A stretch of 35,548 nt of DNA from a virus. A program made the position numbers and the translations under genes. How positions within the stretch are numbered: the first letter of the stretch is position 1; every line of letters begins with the position of its first letter. Positions 21,229 through 29,185 of this stretch are shown piece after piece. The notes beneath the pieces are model-generated. The model searched no databases and was not told the origin of the DNA. It was given only the letters and a program-made list of their open reading frames with translations. The stretch covers positions 1 to 35,548 of IMG/VR virus record IMGVR_UViG_3300009436_000054; one strand, written 5' to 3'.

Positions 21229-23061
21229 ATGAGCAAGTATGTATTTGATATTGAAACAAACGGACTATTCCCTGATAAAATCTGGTGCCTTGTACTTGAG
21301 GATACTAAGACAGGCGAGGTCTATTCTTATTCAGACTATGATGATAACCTACCATCTCTTGATGACGGTCTAGCATTCATGTCTAAAGCAACCGTTCTTG
21401 CAGGGCATAACGTAATAGCATTTGACTTCCCTATCCTTAAGAACCTTACAGGCTGGGAGCCTAGCCCTACTACTAAGATATGGGACACCTTCTTGATGTC
21501 TCAATTATGTAAGTACCAACGTGGTCACTTGCATGGTCTTAAAGGTTGGGGTGATTTCTTTGAGTATCCTAAAGGGGATCATGAAGACTGGACTTGTTAC
21601 AGCCAAGAGATGCTTACCTATTGTATCCGAGATGTAAACCTAAACACTAAGGTATACCAACGGCTATCTAAAGAAGCATCTGTAATGATGAAGAATAACT
21701 CTATGTTCTTACAGGCACTTAACCTTGAGCATGACTTTGCTAAAGTAAATGCAGAGATCACGCAGAAAGGTTGGGTGTTTGATATGGAGAAAGCTCAGAA
21801 CTTATACGAGCATATCCTTGAAGAGATGGAAACTATTGAAGATGAAATCAATCCTCAGCTAGGTAAGGTAGCAGTAATGCGTGGCAACAAAGAGGTTGAT
21901 CAGATCACCAAGAAAGATGGGTTCTACTACAAGAGAGTTACTGATTGGTTCCAAATAGAAGAAGACTGTAGAGCTTCTGATGGTATCGTATCTGGACCAT
22001 ACACCAGGGTTGAGCTAGTAGATGTTGACATTGGTCAGATGGTAGAGGTTAAGAAATTCCTAATGGATAAGGGTTGGAAACCTGATGACTGGACTGTTAA
22101 AAAGATTAACGGTAAGTGGATCAGACAAAGCCCTAAGCTAACAGACACTTCCCTAAAACCTTTGGGTAAACTAGGTAAGTATATTAGTGATTACTATATG
22201 CTACGTAACAGACTAGGTACAGTAGAAGGTTGGATAGAAGAGGTAAAGGATGAAGAAAAGTTTAATGATGGTCGCCTTCATGGCTCTATGTTTACAATCG
22301 GTACTCCATCGTTCAGGTGTAGACACAGGACAATCGTCAACATTCCAGGTGTCTATGCCCCCTACGGTAAGGAACTACGTAGTCTCTTAACTTGTGAGAC
22401 TGGATACAAAGTAGTTGGTGCGGACTCTGCAGGTAATCAGTTCAGAGGTCTATGCCATTACATCGGTGACCCTGAGTTTACCAATGAGGTAATCAATGGG
22501 GATGTACACCAACGTAATGCAGATGTATTGGGTATCAGTAGACCAGGGGCTAAGACGTTTATCTATGCTTATCTCTTTGGTGCAGGCCACGCTAAACTAG
22601 GTGAGGCTATCTCTGGTAAGAAGTCTGCTAAGATTGGTAAAGAAGCTGATGCTAAGTTCAAGGCTACACTCCCAGGCCTTAAGGTTCTAAAGGACGATCT
22701 CGAACATGAGTTCAGGTTATCTCAGATGAAGACTGGTACTGGGTTTATTGAAGGTGCTGATGGTAGACGTATCATGGTGGGGTCTGAACACCAGACTCTA
22801 AACTACTTGTTACAAACACTCGAAGGTATTACTTGTAAAGCAGCTTTAGTATATGCTTACAATAAAATCAAAGAGAATAATCTTGAAGCCTACCCAACAT
22901 TGTTCTATCATGATGAGGTAGTATTCGTAGCTAAAGAGTCTGATGCAGAAGCCGTAAAGGATATTTGTGTTGAGGCTTTCCGAGAGGCACCTAAGAGTGT
23001 TGGTGTTATGTGTATGGATGGTGACGGACAAATAGGAGAAAGCTATGCTGACGTTCACTGA
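21229..23061 (+). CDS. Family A DNA polymerase, T7 gp5-like
   Basis: This 610-aa replicative polymerase carries an N-terminal 3'-5' exonuclease: DIETNG (7-12), AGHNVIAFDFPIL (58-70) and YCIRDVNLN (131-139). The polymerase motifs are A, VVGADSAGNQFRGLCH (395-410, Asp399); B, RPGAKTFIYAYLFGAG (438-453); and C, HDE (561-563). Tyr446 is at the position equivalent to E. coli Pol I Phe762 / T7 Tyr526, a type associated with lytic phages. The steric-gate Glu of motif A is replaced by Gln404. GAGGAC precedes the ATG. An inverted repeat (TGAACA ... TGTTCA) lies in the short gap upstream. It overlaps the exonuclease by 17 bases. Confidence 0.93.
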   Translation: MSKYVFDIETNGLFPDKIWCLVLEDTKTGEVYSYSDYDDNLPSLDDGLAFMSKATVLAGHNVIAFDFPILKNLTGWEPSPTTKIWDTFLMSQLCKYQRGHLHGLKGWGDFFEYPKGDHEDWTCYSQEMLTYCIRDVNLNTKVYQRLSKEASVMMKNNSMFLQALNLEHDFAKVNAEITQKGWVFDMEKAQNLYEHILEEMETIEDEINPQLGKVAVMRGNKEVDQITKKDGFYYKRVTDWFQIEEDCRASDGIVSGPYTRVELVDVDIGQMVEVKKFLMDKGWKPDDWTVKKINGKWIRQSPKLTDTSLKPLGKLGKYISDYYMLRNRLGTVEGWIEEVKDEEKFNDGRLHGSMFTIGTPSFRCRHRTIVNIPGVYAPYGKELRSLLTCETGYKVVGADSAGNQFRGLCHYIGDPEFTNEVINGDVHQRNADVLGISRPGAKTFIYAYLFGAGHAKLGEAISGKKSAKIGKEADAKFKATLPGLKVLKDDLEHEFRLSQMKTGTGFIEGADGRRIMVGSEHQTLNYLLQTLEGITCKAALVYAYNKIKENNLEAYPTLFYHDEVVFVAKESDAEAVKDICVEAFREAPKSVGVMCMDGDGQIGESYADVH

Positions 23062-23803
23062 TAAAGAAGAATATGATTTTGATAAATGTTTTATTGATGC
23101 AGACTCTATGTTGTATCGGATAGCATATACTGTAAGTTCTGATGCTCAAGCTCAGAGTACCTTTGACTTAGCCCTTAAGGCTGTAATGCGAGATACTAAT
23201 AGTATTAAGGGTTACGTTGCTGTTAAGGGTAAAGGTAACTTCAGGTATGATATAGTAGATGACTACAAGGCTACTCGTAGTAAACAAGATATGGACCCTA
23301 AGGTTAAGGAAAGACTTGATAGCCTGTACCAATACTGTTGGGACACTGGGTGTGTGGCTTCTGATGGTTGTGAGGCAGATGATGTGGTATCTATATGGGC
23401 TACTGAGGCTGAGGCTGAAGGTAGTTCATTTGTTATCGCACATGTAGACAAGGATATCGATATGGTTCCTGGTTGGCATTACAACTTTAATAAGAACAAA
23501 CTCTACCTTACTGATGAGGATGCTGGTCATTACTTACTTTGCAAGCAATTGCTAACTGGTGATGCTTCAGATAACATCCAAGGTTTGAAAGGTGTAGGCC
23601 CTAAGACTGCTGAGAAGATTCTTAAAGGTGTAGAGCCTGATAAGATGTTAGACTCTGTTAGGTCTACTTGGAGAGAGAAGCACCCCCGAGATTGGAAAGA
23701 GAAACTAGAAGTATGTTTCAACCTAATCTATATGCGTAGGAGCTTTGATGACTTACGCCATATGACAATTGAAGAAGTCTATGGGGAGGGTAACTTACGA
23801 TGA
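23045..23803 (+). CDS. 5'-3' exonuclease / flap nuclease, T7 gp6-like
   Basis: This 252-aa enzyme has the acidic metal-binding clusters of FEN-type nucleases: FIDADSMLYR near residue 16, GCEADDVVS near 107, VDKDIDMVPG near 132, and TGDASDNIQGLKGVGPKTAE (about 170-190). The last is a Gly-rich helix-hairpin-helix DNA-binding loop. It removes RNA primers and degrades host DNA in T7-type systems. AATAGGAG lies before the ATG inside the polymerase gene, and the end overlaps the next gene by four bases, so expression is coupled to replication genes. Confidence 0.88.
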   Translation: MLTFTDKEEYDFDKCFIDADSMLYRIAYTVSSDAQAQSTFDLALKAVMRDTNSIKGYVAVKGKGNFRYDIVDDYKATRSKQDMDPKVKERLDSLYQYCWDTGCVASDGCEADDVVSIWATEAEAEGSSFVIAHVDKDIDMVPGWHYNFNKNKLYLTDEDAGHYLLCKQLLTGDASDNIQGLKGVGPKTAEKILKGVEPDKMLDSVRSTWREKHPRDWKEKLEVCFNLIYMRRSFDDLRHMTIEEVYGEGNLR

Positions 23804-24339
23804 GTGAAAAAGACTTGGGCCATTGGGTATACAATGGTCCTGACTTCGACCCTGATGATTACTTTGGGTTCATCTACTTAATTACCTGTAGTCACCCTGA
23901 AGAACCTAAAAGATATATAGGTAGGAAGCAGTTCCATATGTATCGTAAGGGTAAAGAACGTAAGGTATCCAACTGGAAAACCTATAGTAGCTCATCATCT
24001 CACATCAATAAATTGAGAAGTGACCTTGGTGAAGGGTACTTTACGTATGAGATACTACAACTGTTTGAAACCAGAGGTGGTTTATCTGCAGGAGAAGTTA
24101 AGGTACAATGGGATCTTGATGTGTTAACAGAGAAGTACCCTGATGGTACTCCTGTATTTCTTAACAGACAAATAGGTGCAATCAAATTTATACCTAAGGA
24201 ATCAGTAGACAATGAAACAAGACAAAGACTTGTCGGAATCACAGACGATATACGAGAAGAGTTCAAGGAGCAAGAAAGCCGCACGGATGCAGAAGAAACA
24301 GCAGTCTCAGAAGAAGAGACAGATAGTAAAGAATCTTAA
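23800..24339 (+). CDS. GIY-YIG-like nuclease with acidic tail
   Basis: This 179-aa protein contains GFIYLITC followed by RYIGRKQFHMYRKGK, the two strands and catalytic Arg region of GIY-YIG nucleases (first Gly-Phe-Ile-Tyr instead of Gly-Ile-Tyr). LQLFETRGGLSAGEVKVQW holds candidate catalytic Glu residues. The last 30 residues are strongly acidic (EEFKEQESRTDAEETAVSEE...). It sits between exonuclease and primase-helicase, a slot often invaded by homing endonucleases. A regular branched-DNA nuclease is equally possible because the gene is tightly coupled (4-base ATGA overlap). Confidence 0.75.
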   Translation: MSEKDLGHWVYNGPDFDPDDYFGFIYLITCSHPEEPKRYIGRKQFHMYRKGKERKVSNWKTYSSSSSHINKLRSDLGEGYFTYEILQLFETRGGLSAGEVKVQWDLDVLTEKYPDGTPVFLNRQIGAIKFIPKESVDNETRQRLVGITDDIREEFKEQESRTDAEETAVSEEETDSKES

Positions 24340-24358
24340 AGAACAGCGGTGGTCTTAA
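24212..24358 (+). CDS. Possible nested 48-aa highly basic protein
   Basis: In a second frame within the acidic 3' end of the GIY-YIG gene, an ATG at 24212 opens MKQDKDLSESQTIYEKSSRS and continues KKAARMQKKQQSQKKRQIVK NLKEQRWS. TAAGGA lies about 11 bases upstream. The stop (TAA) overlaps the primase-helicase ATG by one base (TAATG), a typical reinitiation arrangement. It could be a small nucleic-acid-binding protein or serve to couple translation. The purine-rich sequence would give Lys/Arg in this frame anyway, so coding is uncertain. Confidence 0.4.
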   Translation: MKQDKDLSESQTIYEKSSRSKKAARMQKKQQSQKKRQIVKNLKEQRWS

Positions 24359-25971
24359 TGACTAAAGATAGATTTGTAAAACATATGCCCTGTAAACATT
24401 GTGGATCTTCTGATGGCGTTGGTATGTACTCCAACGGTATTGGTAAGTGTTTTGTTTGTGGGAAAGTTACAGTAGAAAAAGATAGAGAAACTGATATGCC
24501 AGAACCAAAGACTCCAGTAGCAACTGAAACATTAGAAGCAATTGAATCCTATGATACTCGTGGAGTTCAAGAGAGAGGTATCACTAAGCAAGTTGCAATG
24601 CACTATGGAATGAAAGTATCGTACAATATGGATGGTACTATCGAGGCACACTACTATCCTTACACAGTTAAGGGTAAGACTACAGCGTTCAAGATACGAG
24701 AACTACCTAAGGCCTTCAAGGTCAAGGGTAACTTCTCTGACATCGAACTCTTTGGTCAATCGTCCTTTAGTCGGGGCGGTAAGACTTTGACTATCACTGA
24801 GGGTGAGTTGGATGCTATGGCTGTAGCCCAGGCAAACCTAAGTCAAAGTGGAAAGATATACCCTGTAGTTTCCCTACCCTCATCTAGTAATCTAAATCCA
24901 TTGATTGCTAACAGGGAGTGGGTAAGATCTTTTGATACGGTTGTACTTATGTTCGACCAAGATGAAGCAGGTGAGAAAGCTATTGACAAGGCCGCCAAGA
25001 TTATTGGTTGGGATAAAGTAAAGGTAGCACACTTGCCAGAGAATGACCCATGTGAGACGCTAATAAAGCATGGTCACTCTGCAATCATCAGTGCTTTCTG
25101 GGGTGCTAGGCAGTATACCCCAGCAAGCGTAGTAAGAGGGGAAGATATTTGGGAGGAGTTTACTAAACGTAAAACAGTTAAATCTGTACCTTACCCCAAG
25201 TGTCTAGAAGGACTTAACGATAAGCTATCAGGTATGAGGCAGGGAGAGATTACTCTGTTTACCTCAGGTACAGGTAGCGGTAAATCAACAATGATCAAGG
25301 AGATCATCTTACAACTGAAGACAGAAACCGAAGATAACATAGGGATGATATCACTAGAGGAATCTATCGGTGACTCCGCTCAAAAGTTTATACAGATGTT
25401 TACACCTGAAGATCCTACAGAAGAACAGGAGAGAAAAGCTTTTGATAAAGTATTTGGAGATAATCGTCTCATTTTGCTTGATCACAACGGTGCTGTATCA
25501 GATTCATCTCTTATAGATCAGATAGAAAACCTTTGTTTACTAGGCTGTAAATACCTAGTGCTTGACCACATAACTATTGCAGTGTCAGAAGGCTCTGATG
25601 GTAAGACAGGTAATGAAGCTATTGATGCTATCATGTCTGACTTACTTAAGGTAGTTAAGAAGCATGATGTATGGTTGGGTATTATATCCCACCTACGTAA
25701 GTCTCAGGGTAAGTCCTTCGAAGAGGGACACCTAGCTTCTATTGATGACATCAAGGGTTCAGGTTCGATCAAACAAATTAGCTTTGACATCATTACCTTT
25801 GCACGTAACTTAATTGCACAGAATGAAGATGAGCGCAACACCATACACCTGAGAGTTCTCAAGTCCAGATTTACTGGTCTAACAGGTGACTGTGGTTCTG
25901 CCTACTATGACCAGAGAACAAAACGATTGAAAGGTCAAGTAGATTTCTTAGACTACAATGCAGGAGCTTAG
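24358..25971 (+). CDS. Primase-helicase, T7 gp4-like
   Basis: This 537-aa protein has an N-terminal zinc ribbon (Cys12, Cys15, Cys31, Cys34; PCKHCGSS ... CFVCGKV). A TOPRIM primase core follows, with ITEGELDAMAV and MFDQDEAGEKA. The C-terminal hexameric helicase has Walker A TSGTGSGKSTMIKE, Walker B-type YLVLDHITIAV and ISHLRKSQGKSFEE. It unwinds the fork and makes primers for the polymerase at 21229. I use the ATG at 24358 rather than the GTG nine bases earlier. Only a weak GGTGG site is present, so translation is probably coupled to the frame ending at the same base. Confidence 0.93.
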   Translation: MTKDRFVKHMPCKHCGSSDGVGMYSNGIGKCFVCGKVTVEKDRETDMPEPKTPVATETLEAIESYDTRGVQERGITKQVAMHYGMKVSYNMDGTIEAHYYPYTVKGKTTAFKIRELPKAFKVKGNFSDIELFGQSSFSRGGKTLTITEGELDAMAVAQANLSQSGKIYPVVSLPSSSNLNPLIANREWVRSFDTVVLMFDQDEAGEKAIDKAAKIIGWDKVKVAHLPENDPCETLIKHGHSAIISAFWGARQYTPASVVRGEDIWEEFTKRKTVKSVPYPKCLEGLNDKLSGMRQGEITLFTSGTGSGKSTMIKEIILQLKTETEDNIGMISLEESIGDSAQKFIQMFTPEDPTEEQERKAFDKVFGDNRLILLDHNGAVSDSSLIDQIENLCLLGCKYLVLDHITIAVSEGSDGKTGNEAIDAIMSDLLKVVKKHDVWLGIISHLRKSQGKSFEEGHLASIDDIKGSGSIKQISFDIITFARNLIAQNEDERNTIHLRVLKSRFTGLTGDCGSAYYDQRTKRLKGQVDFLDYNAGA

Positions 25972-28068
25972 ATGACTAATGCTATCCATAAAGTAGCAGA
26001 GTATATAAGAAGTAATAGAGAAGGTGCCCGAGGTAGGAATCACTCGGGCATCGAGTTGTTAAACAGGCATGTAGATTATGGTGTTGATTACGAGGAGTTA
26101 GTTATTGCAGCAGTACAAGCTGCACAGAGTGTGTTCCTAAAGTCCCGTAGGACCCATGGGAAACCATTCAAACTAACTGCTACATCATCATCCATAGGGT
26201 TAGCTATAGTATCTAGGATAGGTTTAACTAACAGTACGTATACAGAGTTATTCTGTGTAGGTGATTTGTTTGTAGAAGCCTTTATAATCTTAGGCTACAT
26301 GGAGCTTGAACGTGAGTATGAAGGTTATCGTGCACCTTATGTGATATACCTTACAGATACTTGGGAAGAACTAGGAGACATACCACCCGCATATGAAGGG
26401 TCAACCTTAACAGGTACTAGCTTCAGGAAATTCCCACGTATAACTGGCTTACGTAACCCAATAACCAAGAGGCCGTATATCAAACGTATGACCTCTGAGA
26501 GAGACTTTAGCCAATGCCTTGGTGAGCCCTTTGTAAAAGCTTTAGACAAGCTACAGAGAGTTCCATGGCGTTTAAACACTGCCCTTGTAAAGGCTATGAG
26601 AGATAACGTATCTAAGTTTGTAGATATGAAAGACTCATCCGATAAGGGTAAGTCTAAACGTATTGAAATGAAGTTCGTACTGAACAAGGCTAATGCAATT
26701 GGTGATCAGACTTTCTATCAAGCAGTTGAATGTGATTATAGAGGTCGGGTATACTACACGGAATCATTCTTAAACTTCCAAGGCTCTGATATAGCTAAGG
26801 GTTTGTTTGAGTTTGATGAAGGTAAACGCCTAGGCCCTCGAGGTTACTATTGGCTGTGCATACATACTGCCTGTTCATACAACAAGTCATATACGTTAGA
26901 TGAGCTGGAGACTATGCCGTGGCTAAGCAAAGATTACAAGACACACTTAGAAGAGGAAGGCTTGGATACTATATCAGTAGACAAGATGACCTTAGATGAT
27001 AGAGCACAATGGACTTTGAAGAACATCAATATGATTCTGGATTCTGCAAAGAACCTGGAGTTTAAGATGGACGCAGAGAAACCAGTGACTCTATTGGCAT
27101 GTGCACTGGACCTTAAGGGATACCTTGAGACTGGTGAGGATTACAAGTCACACTTACCAATACCTGTAGATGGCAGTAACAATGGGTGGCAACACCTAGC
27201 CGCAATGTCCAAAGACAAACAAGCAGGTGAGTTAGTGTCCCTTGTACCCCAAGAGATACAGAAAGACTTCTATGTGCAAGTAGCTAAACGATTAATAAAG
27301 AGAATGCCTGATTGGTTTGCTGAACGTAATATGCCAATGAAGTGTATTAGGAAAGGGATCGCTAAACGTGGGTCTATGACAAGAGCCTACTCTGCAGGTC
27401 AACGTAAGATAGCAGAGAATATGTATCATGATTGTAAGGTTGAAGGTTACCATAAGAAGTATAAGGTAACCAAAGATGACTGTGAGTTACTTGCACGTAA
27501 TCTAATCCTTGCCATTAACGATACATGTGTTGGTCCCCTAAAGACCATGAAGTTTCTGCAGAAGGTAACTAACTTTATAATCGAAAGCGGAGAGACTTGT
27601 CTACAATGGACTACACCCTCAGGGTTCCCTGTGCTCTATGAGGTATGGAAGCAGAAGAACATGACGTTCCGAAGCACCATACGTACAATAGGTAGGATAG
27701 GACATAGTGTAAAGATACCTGTAACCACGAAAGAGGGTAACAGAATACCTTGTAGAAGGTCCTTTGCATCTGGATGTTCACCTAACTTTGTACACTCAAT
27801 GGATGCAGCCCATATGGCTAAGGTTATTGAAGCATTCCCTGGGACCTTTGGGGCTATCCATGATTCATTCTCTACACATGCTTGTGACATAGATAAATTA
27901 GTCGAGCACACTAAGTGGCAATTTGCTATGCTATACAACGTAAACAACTTCTTTGATAGAATACAATCCATGTTGATTGAAAACTTCAAAGGATACTCTG
28001 TACAACAACCCGAGCTAGGAACCCTCAAAGTAGAGGAAGTAGTTAGCTCAGATTATTTCTTTTCTTAA
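25972..28068 (+). CDS. Single-chain T7-family RNA polymerase with short N-terminal region
   Basis: This 698-aa enzyme shows DYRGR (255-259), motif A PIPVDGSNNGWQHLAAM (397-412, Asp400), motif B AKRGSMTRAYSAG (464-476, Lys465, Tyr473) and motif C GAIHDSFST (627-635, Asp631). These equal T7 Asp537, Lys631/Tyr639 and Asp812. DYRGR lies about 165 residues closer to the N-terminus than in T7, so much of the T7 promoter-melting domain is missing, as in the two-subunit N4 RNAPII. T7 Gly640 is Ser474 here. AGGAG lies five bases before the ATG. It likely transcribes middle and/or late genes. Confidence 0.93.
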   Translation: MTNAIHKVAEYIRSNREGARGRNHSGIELLNRHVDYGVDYEELVIAAVQAAQSVFLKSRRTHGKPFKLTATSSSIGLAIVSRIGLTNSTYTELFCVGDLFVEAFIILGYMELEREYEGYRAPYVIYLTDTWEELGDIPPAYEGSTLTGTSFRKFPRITGLRNPITKRPYIKRMTSERDFSQCLGEPFVKALDKLQRVPWRLNTALVKAMRDNVSKFVDMKDSSDKGKSKRIEMKFVLNKANAIGDQTFYQAVECDYRGRVYYTESFLNFQGSDIAKGLFEFDEGKRLGPRGYYWLCIHTACSYNKSYTLDELETMPWLSKDYKTHLEEEGLDTISVDKMTLDDRAQWTLKNINMILDSAKNLEFKMDAEKPVTLLACALDLKGYLETGEDYKSHLPIPVDGSNNGWQHLAAMSKDKQAGELVSLVPQEIQKDFYVQVAKRLIKRMPDWFAERNMPMKCIRKGIAKRGSMTRAYSAGQRKIAENMYHDCKVEGYHKKYKVTKDDCELLARNLILAINDTCVGPLKTMKFLQKVTNFIIESGETCLQWTTPSGFPVLYEVWKQKNMTFRSTIRTIGRIGHSVKIPVTTKEGNRIPCRRSFASGCSPNFVHSMDAAHMAKVIEAFPGTFGAIHDSFSTHACDIDKLVEHTKWQFAMLYNVNNFFDRIQSMLIENFKGYSVQQPELGTLKVEEVVSSDYFFS
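26023..26052 (+). promoter_or_regulatory. Strong hairpin in the 5' coding part of the RNA polymerase gene
   Basis: TGCCCGAG (26025-26032) and CTCGGGCA (26043-26050) pair perfectly, extended to 10 pairs by G-C and G-U, around a 10-base loop. It starts about 50 bases into the gene and may slow or regulate its translation. No U-tract follows. Confidence 0.5.
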
Positions 28069-28082
28069 CCTAAGGATTACAT

Positions 28083-28307
28083 ATGAAAAATAAAAAAGTA
28101 TTAACAATGCCTGGTGTCGTAGATACAGACACACCAGTTTTAACGGAAGATCACTTCAAGATTGAGGAGGCGCTAGTCACTGACCTTGAAGAAATAATCC
28201 TTAAGTATAACGGTAGGGTATCTAACGTAGCTATTATTGGTGCGTTCCAACTCTACGCTAATATGATTTCCCTTGGGTCCTTGGAGGTAATGAATGAAGA
28301 TGTCTAG
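28083..28307 (+). CDS. Small protein after RNA polymerase, unknown
   Basis: This 74-aa protein starts MKNKKVLTMPGVVDTDTPVL with TAAGGA upstream. The C-terminal half is helical (EALVTDLEEIILKYNGRVSN, then VAIIGAFQLYANMISLGSLE). I recall similar short proteins near replication genes of other phages but no function. It overlaps the MazG-like gene by 14 bases. Confidence 0.65.
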   Translation: MKNKKVLTMPGVVDTDTPVLTEDHFKIEEALVTDLEEIILKYNGRVSNVAIIGAFQLYANMISLGSLEVMNEDV

Positions 28308-28632
28308 TGGTTATGAAATATTTGAAGATCTGGAATCTAAAGTAGTTGATTGGGGGTGGTCTAAGGGTATCCTTACAGATTCTCCTCCGTCTACTGAGCG
28401 TAAGCTAAAGCAGTTCTCCAAGACAGAAGAAGAAGTAATAGAGTTGTTTGATGCCATCAAGGCTGAAGACAGAGAGGAAGCTATAGATGCTATTGGTGAT
28501 ATACTTGTAACACTAATCATGCAATCAAAGCTTTGGAACACTAACCTGTACGATTGCCTCAATCAAGCCTATGAGGTTATCAGTACACGAACAGGGCGAA
28601 TGGTTGACGGCGTATTCGTAAAGGATGAGTAA
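28294..28632 (+). CDS. MazG-like nucleotide pyrophosphohydrolase
   Basis: This 112-aa protein carries the MazG/all-alpha NTP pyrophosphatase pattern. KTEEEVIELFDAIKAEDREE provides the first acidic cluster (E-E-x-x-E). EAIDAIGDILVTLIMQSKLW provides the second (E-x-x-D-x-x-x-D). Such enzymes hydrolyse NTPs, dNTPs or alarmone-type nucleotides. In phages they are thought to adjust host nucleotide pools. GGAGG lies six bases before the ATG, within the end of the upstream gene. It ends as TAATG with the next gene. Confidence 0.82.
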   Translation: MKMSSGYEIFEDLESKVVDWGWSKGILTDSPPSTERKLKQFSKTEEEVIELFDAIKAEDREEAIDAIGDILVTLIMQSKLWNTNLYDCLNQAYEVISTRTGRMVDGVFVKDE

Positions 28633-28841
28633 TGAATTTTAGTATTAAAGATACCATTATATCTGGTGAGATAAGAAATGGAGTGGGTATTGACCTTGAG
28701 TTTGTAGACTCACGGCCAGTATGGACAATGAACAGAGAGACTGGTGATATAGATACTATGTGTATGGAAGGGGTTATAATCCTCTTACCATTTATTAATA
28801 TATCAATCGGTAAAGTATATAAGGAAGTGGAGTATGAGTAA
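28632..28841 (+). CDS. Small protein, unknown
   Basis: This 69-aa protein starts at the ATG overlapping the previous stop by one base. It looks mainly beta (FSIKDTIISGEIRNGVGIDL, EFVDSRPVWTMNRE) with a hydrophobic segment near the C-terminus (GVIILLPFINISIGK). It overlaps the next gene by eight bases. No family is recognised. Confidence 0.6.
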   Translation: MNFSIKDTIISGEIRNGVGIDLEFVDSRPVWTMNRETGDIDTMCMEGVIILLPFINISIGKVYKEVEYE

Positions 28842-29100
28842 GAAGTCTTATAACATTATGAGGCATGATGGTATTGATGATATGGATTACGTTGAAGAGT
28901 TAGGACTAGACCCTAAGCTAGCGTACACACCAGAGATCAATGATGCTATCATCGAACATGTAGCTGCAGAAAACTTTGCAGGATACATTGCCCAGGGCTT
29001 AGACCCTGAAGTAGCTGAAAGTATGGCTAACGATCTAGCAAACAAAGCTAGAGCTACAGTTAACCATGCAGAGCCTATCTTGAATAAGAAAGGTTATTAA
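28834..29100 (+). CDS. Small acidic protein at the end of the rightward block
   Basis: This 88-aa protein (MSKKSYNIMRHDGIDDMDYV...) is mostly helical with an acidic N-terminal third. It has a helical C-terminus (AAENFAGYIAQGLDPEVAES, then MANDLANKARATVNHAEPIL). AAGGAAGTGGAG upstream supports the start. It is the last rightward gene; its stop codon runs into the A-tract of the bidirectional terminator. Function unknown. Confidence 0.65.
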   Translation: MSKKSYNIMRHDGIDDMDYVEELGLDPKLAYTPEINDAIIEHVAAENFAGYIAQGLDPEVAESMANDLANKARATVNHAEPILNKKGY

Positions 29101-29107
29101 AAAAAAA

Positions 29108-29157
29108 GGACCCCAATTAAGGGGTCCAAGAGGGGCCTTAGCGGGCCCCTTTTTTTA
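29108..29157. terminator. Tandem bidirectional terminator at the convergent junction
   Basis: GGACCCC-AATTAA-GGGGTCC (29108-29127) is flanked on its left by an A-tract, so on the minus strand it ends with a T9 tract. AGGGGCC-TTAGCG-GGCCCCT (29131-29150) is followed by T7 and terminates plus-strand transcripts. Each hairpin serves one direction, separating the rightward block from the leftward virion genes. Confidence 0.92.
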
Positions 29158-29185
29158 TTGCTATTAGTATAAGTCGGGTAAGTTC

